Source: Panopea generosa (taxonomy: Eukaryota; Mollusca; Bivalvia; Adapedonta; Hiatellidae). Taken from it: a stretch of 64,000 bases of DNA. The DNA is taken from contig CM055895.1 of the NCBI GenBank assembly GCA_029582155.1, positions 50,139,750 to 50,203,749 on the forward strand, read 5' to 3'. This document shows positions 1 through 12,000 of this stretch, in pieces; the stretch's first letter is position 1; every line of letters starts with the position of its first letter. The translations under genes were made by a program, and so were the position numbers. The notes under the pieces were generated by a model. That model was not told the origin of the DNA. It ran no database searches and worked only from the letters and a program-made list of their open reading frames with translations.

Positions 1-602
1 AGTAGGTAAAAATCGGCACTGCGTTCTGGATATGGTCAAGCTTGTAGACTAAATTATACAGGCTCGGTCTTGGTATACATTAAGAAACAGCTGTGTATGT
101 AATTGTCAAGAAAGTTGTTCTTCTATACAGACAAAACTATAATAATATTTGAATTGAAAGTCGATGAATTAGTAGTGGAAATATGTTTCGTTTCTAGTTT
201 GAAACCAGTACACGTTGGAGCATTATTTCGCAACAGTTTCTGGAAACAAAGGCAGTAAATTATGAGGTCACTTTGAGAATTATCCAGTGATGTTTTTGCA
301 GATTTAGATTTGACTTTATTGATCAACGTAGGAAGAATTAATTTTTATGCACTACTTTTGCATTTTGCTCGTTTTACAGATACTAGACTAGACCAGGAAT
401 AACGGAATTACACACTTTCTTTCTCAAATGAAATCTCTTTACTGGAGGACGGCCATAAATGTTTGAGTATTCATATTAATGAAGGCATGTGATTTCCGTC
501 ATTGTAGATGTATATGTACATTGTCATGTTTTTACAGTAAAACTTAAAAATACTTTATATATCTTTATATCAGACTGATCAAGAAATATATTTTTATTTC
601 AG
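1..602. other. Sequence upstream of first recognised opsin exon
   Basis: AT-rich, with no recognisable coding exon, RNA gene or repeat. Probably the intron between an N-terminal opsin exon outside the window and the exon at 603. Confidence 0.5.
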
Positions 603-765
603 CTATCGCAGCCACAGTTGGAAACAGCCTTGTTTTGATTCTCATATGGCGGTTCAAAGCATTGAGAACATTTACAAACTTCTTGATCATCAATTTAGCC
701 ATAGCCGATCTGGGGATAAGTTTATTTGGATTTCCAATAACTGCAACAATGAATTTTGGACATAA
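603..765 (+). CDS. Opsin exon: TM1 and TM2
   Basis: Acceptor TTTTTATTTCAG precedes 603 and the donor GTGAGT starts at 766. The exon starts with two bases of a split codon and ends with two bases (AA) of a lysine codon. It encodes ATVGNSLVLIL (TM1), the RTFTN loop and NLAIADLGISLF (TM2), ending in NFGHK. The start methionine and N-terminus must lie in an upstream exon; no convincing candidate was seen at 1-602. Confidence 0.88.
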
Positions 766-1574
766 GTGAGTAATAAGAATATAATAAACAAACATCAGTT
801 GATGATGCATTGTACTTTTGTTGTATGGCTGTGTCTCTATGTTCTATCAGAGGGCAATATTTAGAAATTTAGGAAAATAACAAAATGAACATTTGGACAG
901 AGTAAGTTATTTAATACAATTTTTATTAGGAAGTAAATCTGCTAAGAGAGCTTTAGCTGTTCGTTATGAACTGAAAGAGTATAGTTTAAAGATCGTAATC
1001 GGCAAACAAACATGGTGTAACATCAATAACTATTATCAATGCACAAATAATTATCGATGTACCGATATTGCTGTAATCGACCAAGAAACATGGTGAAGCA
1101 TAGATAATTATTGATGTACCGTTATAATAACAATCGATCAACAAACATGGTGAAACACAAATTATTATCAATGTACCGCTATTGCTGCAATCGAGCAAAA
1201 AAAACATGGTGAAACAAAAAAATATATATATCGATATAACGATGTACTATCATTACCACAATCGGCCAACATGTATGGTATAATATAAATATGAAAATTT
1301 ACACTGAATTGATTAAATATACATATGCGATTGCCGCATTATTGCTGAAATCAACAACCATAATGATGCACATAACGTATTGGCATCTTTATAGGAACTT
1401 TTATCTTCGAATGCGACCTTCCTCTTTGTGATTCAATAAACTTTCCAACATGTACTGAACATAAAGTTATAAGTCATGCATCTTTAGTAATATTAATTAA
1501 AATGGGATATTACTCTTCGACTCATGGACACACTTGTATAATGGCAAATAGATAGGTTATCATCTTGTATTTGA

Positions 1575-1663
<89 letters not shown>

Positions 1664-4600
1664 GCAGCAACAGCAACAACAACAGCAGCAGCAGCAGCAG
1701 CAGCAGTAACAACATTACTCAAAAATAACAAAAAATATACCACAAAAATTCCAACAACAATCCTGCTCCCCTAAAAAACAAGCACAACAACAAAATACAT
1801 ACACAACAACACGAGGAGAGGAACACCATAAGCTAGAAACTCGTTCGAGTCCTTTTTTATGACACAGACACATTCATTGTATAAATTATCCATTCTGCAA
1901 AATATAACTATGTTTACACCAACAATAAAATAAGCAACCGTTCAGTTTGACGGAAACTGAGTATAATTATAAAATAATAATAAACCTTTTTATAACTCAT
2001 CCATTACCAACTGAGTCTAGGTCCATTTCAGCTGTGCGAATCGGTAATTACAAGTATATCTGCCTGAGGAAAATCAAGATAATGCCCCTCATTAATGACT
2101 ACATGGCGTGGGCCTAACATAGAATAATGTTCTTATCCTATTTCTTCAAATAATGTGCAAAGGACGTGTTCTAGTCGGAGATTAATCAAGTCTATATGCA
2201 TTAGTACGTCATTAATGCTATTTTAATCATCGACAGATATGGTCTATCATGTTGATGCAATTTTAATTGAGCTAATACAAGACGTAGTTAATTAAATTTT
2301 AGCTATAACTATATATTGACATGACATGTACGCACGCATCTGTCTTGAAGTAAGTACAGATGCACTAACAATACAATATGCAATCGGACTTATATGACCC
2401 CCACTCCCCAACACTTACGATAGGGCATCATGCAACTCTATTCTTTAGAAGCTAGGTCAAAGAACCTTTATAATATATACCAAAATGTAATTCAAATATA
2501 AAACGAAAATCGAATTTTTCTATAAATTGTTAATAGTAAAGATGACCTTGACTTTTACCTCCCCACATACCAAGACTTATAGATATATCACCCTGCAAAG
2601 TTTTAAACCGATTTTCTGTAAATTGCAACAGAAACCTTGACCTTTGACCTACCTGTCCAATTTCACCTACTTGCTAAGACAAATCAACTTATAATGCTTA
2701 ACTTCCGTATGCTAAATCGCATGCAAGTTATAAGTCGGGAATCGGATTTCCATACATATCCACCGTGACCTTAAACTTTTGACCTGTCACCTCCAAATCG
2801 TATATGCGTCATCTACTTTACCAAGACTAATCACTATGCAAAGGTTGAGGGATGCAGGGGAAAGTGGTATTAATATATTATGTGAAAAATATTTTCTATA
2901 AATAGCCTCTAATATATTGGCATTTCTCAAATGTATAGGGACCAAACACATCACCCTGCAGATATGAGGAGTGTGTACCCAAGCGGTTATCGTCCGGATA
3001 GCATAATGGTCTATCGACTCACTAACAAAGTAAAACAGCTATATGCCCCGATGTTTTGAATGGATTGGGACAACGCATTTTGATGAAACCCCATGTTTAT
3101 TTGTTGTAGTGTATCACTACGCATCTTTAGATTGTTATATATTCACCCAAGGCATGCAATGTTATCCAAAAATTAGAACTCGTGAAAATGCTCTAATGTT
3201 CTAATGTTCTCATCTCTACAAAGAAACATGACAATTTTAAGCATTTCCGACAAAAAAATCCAGCCTATAAACACAGATCTAATTTCTTCGGCGCAAGAAT
3301 CTTGATTCCGTCATCTCATTTAATATCATTTTATTGTAAGTTTCATTATGCAATACAACTACGTGGCACGTCAAGTATGAAAATATTGTTTAAACTACAA
3401 GCTATTCCAACAGCGTCGTATGTTACGTGTAACTAAAATGGCAGGGTAAACAAAGACATAAATATATTCTATATTATTATAAAATAACCGAACAAATGTG
3501 CATCACGTGAGAATGTGAATATCCGTGTTATTCGTTTGCTGTCATTTAATGTTCTTAATATTGAAAACTACTGTACTGTACTTGAACTTGTATAACTATT
3601 AATGAAACGCCATACACATTCTAGAACAAACAGTTTAATTTTACTTGGAAGTAATATATTGATAATAATGATTTATAAAAAAAAGTGATTGTGTTATTAT
3701 ATTGGATAAAAGATCAATGGTTTCAAATTGTATTTTTTATACACAGATATATTCTCATTTAAATTACATAATATCTGTATAATTGATGCTTAATAGCACC
3801 TTCTCAAACAAAAATTGATACAAAAGCAACAACAAAACAACAACAAAAACAATTTAAATAATTTAAGTAAATATTTTGAATGCTTATTTATACTAAAATA
3901 TTAGACTTGTATAGGCATAGTAGCACCATTGCAAAAAGGAAGTGCTTCCGTGGAGTAGTCGCATGATGGCGGTTATAAATAATTCTCATTTCGTCTTCTT
4001 TAAAAATGCATTTTCCTTATTTTAATGCTCATTTTTTTATTTGAATGGCATTATTGATGTATTTTGAACTTTTTGATAGCATTGTCATGTTTAGATTGTG
4101 AATTTAGAAAAAAAAATTGATGCTTGGAATTTGGCGTATGAATACATGATTTCGGAAGACTACTTTCACTTTGTCACCAGTGTACACACCGAGCAGAAAA
4201 AAAAATCTCTTATATGACACATGACCCCTACTTTTCTCATCATATTTTCATAATGCAGAGGTTGACAAACAGTAAAATGTAGGTTTCACTTCTTTCATTT
4301 GGGATTCTCTATGAATGACAAGCCTCCAAATTTTATTATTTACTATAGAATATAGAACAAAAATCAATGGTGGAGTTACACCTATATGGATGTCGTGATG
4401 AACATCTCTCATATATGTGTGTTTTGTATTATGATTTTGTTAAATATCATACTGTTCTTCACTGTCACCATGTATATATATTTGTATCATCGCGGGCTTT
4501 AAAGCTCATTGGAATTTTGAAATATAAAATATTTATATAATTCAAATCAAAGAAACGAAAAAGGAACAGCATGTTGAATTACGAAGACGATGTTTCTGTA

Positions 4601-5890
4601 TGACAATACTGAAAAATTAATAGTGACTGGTCAAAAACGTGTTTTTCTTCATGGCAATTTATAGCTAGACTTTTTCAAGAATATTAAAACCTACGTGTCA
4701 CGAACAGGAAAAAATTAAGTGCGCATGCGTATATACTATACACGGGATTCATGTTTTATACGAGCTAAAACTGCCCCGACAACGTAAATTGACGTCTCCA
4801 TAGTTACCATAGAATAACAACTAATTACGGAAAAGCAGCAACACTTTGCAAACTTATTGCAAATATATAGCTGTACAGTCTCCTAGAGTTTTATTAAAAT
4901 ACAATGGTAAATATAAAAAAATATGACAAAAGTCTACGAACTTTCTGATCCCCCTTCGTATTTGTTTCAGAGGCGACCAAACGGTGATTTATATGATTGA
5001 TGAGCTGAGAGAGAGAAATGTTTCAGCGTCAGTATCAGATCATATAATTATAAAATGTAGATAGCAAATTTAAGTTGACCTGTCGGGGAAACATGGACGC
5101 TTAATGTCTGTTGGTAGAATGTAGCTAATAATAACGTGTCAACACACATTTGGATGTATCATATTTTTAGTAGAAATAACTCTCACATATGAACGTCCAT
5201 TAATTACGATTAATGACTAAAAGGAAATTGTAAGGGTGGAAATTTTACGTTGAATCAGCCCTTTAACTCGATAACTTAACACAGATCAACAATCCTGATT
5301 GGTCACTCACATCTTGTTAGTACTTCTCAAAAGTGGAAATGATACAAGTATTCAGTGGAAATGATACAAGTAATCAGTGGAAATGATACAATTATTCAGT
5401 GGAAATGATACAAGTATTCACTGTTTTTGTTGTATAAACAATTCATAACAATAACATAATCAATGAAAAAGTTACCTCACTGTACAGAGTACTACCTCAG
5501 TTTGAAAAGATTACTTTTTACATTGACTTTAATAGGATCAATATGAAATCAGTTATAAAGCTATACCAATCTCTTATAATAATGCAATTAGGAAACACAT
5601 GAAACAATGAAAGGATGAGTCCCTATTCTCATTGGATATTTTATTATCCAATATTATGATGAATTTCGTTATTGATTTTTCTAAAATACATCTTTAAAAT
5701 GAAACTCCTTAACATAAATGCGTTTTGTATGGAATTTGAACGGTAATTTTAACTTCATGTGACCTTTAGTTTTGGGGTTACCATTACAAACCTATACAAC
5801 TTCATGGTTGTATGTATGATATTCATAAAATTTCGGAAAAGATATTCTTAGAAATTTATACTACTTACACTACTACTACTACTGCTGTTG

Positions 5891-5933
<43 letters not shown>

Positions 5934-6024
5934 TACTATTTCTACTTCCACTGCTACTACTACTACTACTACTACTACTTCTATGACCACTGCTACTACT
6001 ACTACAACAACTACTACTACTATG

Positions 6025-6073
<49 letters not shown>

Positions 6074-9000
6074 TTATCATTTCTATTTCAATCCGATGTA
6101 CTACAACTACTGCCACTTTTTACGAATACTACCGGTACTATTTACTACAACTAATACTATTTCAATACAAATAACGTGTTTATTATTTCAGATGGATCAT
6201 GGGTACAGTTGGCTGCCAGTGGTATGGTTTTACAGGCATGTTGTTTGGTTTGGCAAACGTTGGCTTCCTGACCACCATCAGTATAGACAGATACCTACTC
6301 ACGTGTAAACACTCCGTTTGTATGCTCATTTCTATTATTAAACTCGTATGCATTTACCATTCTATTTTTGCATATATTCCCAATTCAGAAAAGAACATGG
6401 TTGTGTCGTTCAAGTAAGGTGGACATTTAGGATTTACTCTGTCAGTCGCCAAATATTGATACTTTTTTAATTTCACTGTATTAATTGTGCCGAATGTATT
6501 CTCCAATTTGACAATTTTGATAAAAATAATAATAATAATAATAATGAAAAAAAAATAAGCTGACACGATTTTTGGTAATAATGAACATTTTTATTTTTGA
6601 TTGTTCATTATATTTTGAATTAGATTCAAAAATAGTTTTAATTTTTCATGGAATTTACAGATATCATTCGAAAACGAGTACATACTAAAAGTTCAGTTCT
6701 GCAAGTCTTTACAGAAATACAAGATACATTGTTAAATCATGTTCTGCACAAGTAACTAATCAAACATTGCTCTGTAAATGACTACTCCTCACTACACAGT
6801 TGCGCCCACTTTATACACACGGTTACATGCTTTATACGCTTAAACAATTCCTTTGTGATTTGGTTTGAAATATTTTCAAAACGGTTCATAGTGGTTTTGA
6901 CTTCTTGCTGCAGAACATATACTGAAATAAGGTATTACTGATATTAAAATTTAACTTTTATAGGATTTCAATATATGCATGTATCTATGAGCATTTGAGG
7001 ACTTTTTTTTAAAAAAAAAATCTAAGGGTGTCACTGCGCCCTTTTTAAAAAAACCAAGCTGGTCAATCTACCAGTTATTGTGCATTTTTATGTGGGGATA
7101 CATTTTTGCTATGAAAAAAATATTTTAACAATAATTCTATGTGTAATATTTTTATCGTGGATATCCTGGACCTTATTTTATATAGAACAAAGAGAAAATT
7201 CATCTGTGTAGTGAGACCTCTATATTTTGAATATTAACTTCTGTTATGTTATATAATAGATCTCAATAATCTTATTTGGAATGTGATTCAGTTTTAGAGA
7301 TGGGATTTCGACATTATATTTGGTTTGCAGTAGTAGCCTGGAGCAATGCAGGGTTCTGGGCGATAGGACCTTTAATTGGATGGTCTAGGTGGGTATACAG
7401 CTGAAGTAGCTAAATAAATGTTTAACCCTTTACTTCATATAGACGCCTTTGGACACCTCTAATATAGACGACTTTTGACACCTCTAATATAGAAGGCTTT
7501 TGAATTATTGGGTGAATCATGTTTATATTAACTGACAGAGTGGAAAACAGTGCATGAAGTGTTCAGATTACTCGTTACGAGCATTCTGAACTCTTCCTGC
7601 ACTGTTTTAAAAGGCTTTCCGTGGTTCTAGCGGGAAAACGCGTATCTATGGAGTAAAGAGTTAAAATATATAGCAAAATGGATTTGTTTAAGTGTAAAGC
7701 TAAGGTTCAAATATCAGGGGTGGTATTCACCAACTTTTCCTAAGAATATTCTTAGACTTGAGCTCAAGAATGAATTTTGAAAAAAACAAAAAAACAAAAA
7801 AAAAAACACAATGAGAGTTAATGTTTAAGACCAAAATTTGCAGGCATATAGGTGAATCTAATATGTAGTTAAATAAACTTACACAATTATTCTAAATGTC
7901 ACGGTAAACTAGATATCTAAGGTTAAAATTTGGATTTTCAAGCTCAAGAATATTCCCAAGAATGGTTGGTTTATACGACCCCAGGTTTCTCCACAGGCGG
8001 GAATTAAAGAGAGGAGGTTAAAGCACGGAAACACGAAGGTCTTCCCGAAAACATGTTGACGCGCTGTGTATAACACTCATTGAAACGAACTACATTCATT
8101 AGATTAGTAAAGCTTAGAAGTATAATTAATTAACCAACATCACAAAATGCATTATATTTCATTTCATGCATTAAGATGAGAAGAAATATGCAAAGAAAAT
8201 TAAAGATTTCAAGAAAAATAGTCTTTTGCAAGGTATTGTTTAAGTTTTATGTGCTGTTGACTTCCATTTCGGATATTCAAAAGCTGTGTGAGTAGTCACC
8301 TTTGTTTAAATGAGAATCTTTATTTGTTGTAGTGTATCACTACGCATCTTCAAATTGTTATATATTCACCCAAAGCATCCAATATTATCCAACATGTAGA
8401 ACTCGTGCAAATGTTCTAATGTTCTCATATGTGCAAAGAGACATGACCATTTACAGCATTTCCGACAAAAAAGTCCAGCCTATAAACACAGTTCTAATTT
8501 CTTCGGCGCAAGAATCTTGTTGCCGTCCTCTCATTTAATAACATTTTATTGTAAGTTTCATTATGCAATACACATACGTATAAACAGTGGCACGACAAGC
8601 ATGAAAATATGGGTTAAACTACAATTTATTCCAGCATGTCACGTTTAACTTAAATGACAGGGTAAGCAAAGACATACATGTATAATTCAAATTCAAATCA
8701 ACTTGCGTCAATATCAGATCATATAATTAGATTAAGATATCTTATATGGTTCTTATTATATGCCTACCAATAGAAGACGAATACAACCGGTAATTGGTGG
8801 TCATTGTTGTATTAGAAAAAAAAACGAAAGTAATGGCCACACGTGTTAGAGTATGTGATGCAGAGTGTATTGATGGCGGTGTTAGCGAAAAACTAAACAT
8901 TGAAGTAGAAGCAATCTATCGAGTGTATGGTTTTGGGAAAACATTGGGCCAAAAGAACACTTGGCCACAGGTCTGAAACGCCAACACTATATAGACTAAT

Positions 9001-12000
9001 GTACCCCTTTGATGCTTATTTGTCTGTCTGTCTCTCTATCTCTCTTTCTTCTATATCTATTAAGTAATAATTCAGAGATCCGTTTCCCTAACCATCGTGA
9101 GTATTGTGATTTTCGTACACACACATCGTGACATAAGAACCTTACAACAAAATCGCCGTAAACGTAGATATCATAATCTTTTTTAATTTCATTCAAACAA
9201 CCCCAAATTTGACTCAAATCATGCGGAAATTGATATATATGCAATTGGTTTAAACTTCTATCAAAATATGAACAAACAATGAAAACATTGTCTAATTGAA
9301 TTACGGCGGTTTTTTATCTTATTATAAGCTATTTTGTGAAACCCAATCAAGATAAATAAGCGTTATCGTACACCCAAAACGTCTATCTAAAGTAGCCTTA
9401 ACTTTTTATTGAGTTTCGCTAAAATGAGATAAAATGCAATTAAAAGACGTAAAACAACTGTTGACTCTTACGTATAAAATTATATTTATGTTTCATGTTT
9501 TGTAATGTTGTAGATGAACCCTCGTTGAAAATAGACCCGACCAATACCAAAGTTGAAAAATTACCTCATATTTCACTTTTGAATTGTGCTTATCTACTCA
9601 TTCTGCTTGATGCTTATTTCAAACGGTCATGTTCAAGACACAAAAGATTAGACTCGGTATAGCCAAATAATTGTTGACATGAGCCAAGGATATAGTGTTT
9701 GAATACGAATTTGAGTTAAGTTCATCATGAAAAAAGATTTACAACCTCGAAGCCAGATTTAAGGATATATGATATGTATTACATGTATATATATATTCAC
9801 CTAATGGTTATTCTTCGTTAAAGTATTTAAAAAAAGCCTACATTAAATATTTTAAGAATGCCCTATTTGTATATACAGTATCACAGTGTGATTTAAATTG
9901 TATTCAATATATAGATTTCTAATTTTCCTGATCGTATGGATTTCAGTTCTTTCTCTGTCACGTTATGATGTCACATCTTTACAAAATCCCTCTATACAAC
10001 TAGTAAATTGTCAATATTCTTCTGTCTCTGTCCATTTCCCTGACAACCTGATCGATAAACTCGTCCTGTTTCCTCGTAAAACAATTGAATGTCTAAATAA
10101 TTATCTACAGAAAATGGTATCAATAACGTTTCCACAATTTTAACTTTAATTTCTAAGGTCACTGACACTATTTGCAAGGCACAGCTGACTCTATACACAT
10201 CCATAACAGCATACTTTCGGAATAGATCAGTTCTAATCGTGACTTATGGACTTAAAACTATTCAAATTAAATAATTTGCATTTAAAACAACAACATTAAC
10301 AACAACAACAACAACAACGACGACGACAGCAACAACAACAGTAATTGTTAACAATTCTTATTTGAAGAATTTCATTTAAAATGTCATACTTTTTTAAAAG
10401 TGACTTATCAGTCGTACGCTGTCGGGGGTGTTTACTGTGTACTCTTATACAAATGATATTGTTGCATTTGTCGCTAAAACAAAACATATCTTATCTTATC
10501 TTAAATCTCAACATGTTTATTGCAATCTTTTATGACACTTGTAAATTATGGTCATGAAATTTAGAGACGAAATTTATGAGCCTTATCGCAATTGGGCGTA
10601 ATTACTCTCACCTATTTCCTGTAATAGAGGACATTGTCTAGTTGACAAAGCATTATAAACACAACAACAATAATTATAATAATGGATAATGGCTGAACAC
10701 TGCACAAGATCCAATATTTCCCCAGCAAGATGAACAAGTATACGTCTCACTATACAGTTGCGGCCCCTTTTTGTGATGGTAACATGATTCTTTTGCTAAA
10801 ATAAGAGGCCTATGTAATTAAGTTCGAAATATTTTCAAAATGTATTTAATGGCTGTGATTTCTTGCTACAAATGAATAGAGAAAAAACTAACTGGCATAG
10901 GATAAACTGCAGTTAGACACCACTGGTGTTAAAAATGACATATTGGTGTATTTATGATCATTTGAGCACTTTTGTTAAAAGAAAAAAAAATACTACACTG
11001 GTTTATAAATAAAACAAAGATGGTCAACCCACCAGTTGTTGTGCATTTTTATGTGCGGCTATATTCCAGCTGGGGAACGAAATACTTTAAAAAACTTTTT
11101 TATGTTGAGTTTTACCACAGAAATCCTTGACTTTATTTCATATAAAACAAATAGCAAAATTCTACCATGCAGTGACATCTATAATTCCAGAATATCTTTA
11201 TATAGCGGAATAAAACTGCTTGACTTTCAAGGCACTGCATTGATGTTTAACATGTATCGTGTGGCAGTTTTTTATTTTAATATCTGTATCTATATAATTT
11301 ATTAAAACTATTTTAGCTCGATAGCGTTGTTAACGAAAAGCAAGATATTTAAGTACGAAACTCTACCGAGTGTTGATTTGGGGAAAACATTGGGCCGAAA
11401 GAATACTTGACCTCTGGTCTGAAAAGCCAACACTTATAGACTTATGTACCCCTTCAACAATCAAAGTTCATCTTGTTCGATATCGAGACATATATAACAA
11501 GATCAAACAGTGGAACATTTACATTAAAATCTAGATTTCCAGTTTATCTTGTCAAATATCGTGACATATAAAACAAGATCAAACAGTGGAACATATACAT
11601 AAAAGTCTATATTTTCAGTTTATCTTGTCCGATATTGAGACATATATAACAAGATCAAACAGCGGAACATATACATTAACATTTAGATTTCCAGTTTTTG
11701 GTTTTGTTATGTATGTCACGATATCGGACAAGATCAACTGAAATCTAGATTTTAATGTACAAAATACTGGATCTGAAGTCAAAAACTTTATGTAAAAACA
11801 TTTCCAGATTTTTCATATCCTTACTTTATTGTTATTAAAGGTTCTACAAGATTTTGCATACTTTGTCATCAATAGCAAGCCTTTAAGATGAGACTCTTAA
11901 TTTATTAAAACTAGTACGGAATTTCTTTAGATTTAATGTATTTAAATATGGCTGAAATATAAAGTTTGATATGTTATTATAAAATGTAGCCGATACCGAT

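Noticed and set aside
1522-1774. Poly-threonine and poly-valine frames
   Set aside because: Translation of a CAA triplet microsatellite.
5812-6174. Threonine-rich frame of 120 codons before the opsin exon
   Set aside because: ACT triplet microsatellite in an intron; the splice acceptor lies after it.
9896-10143. 81-codon frame with a hydrophobic start
   Set aside because: No homology recognised; sits in an opsin intron without splice or promoter support.
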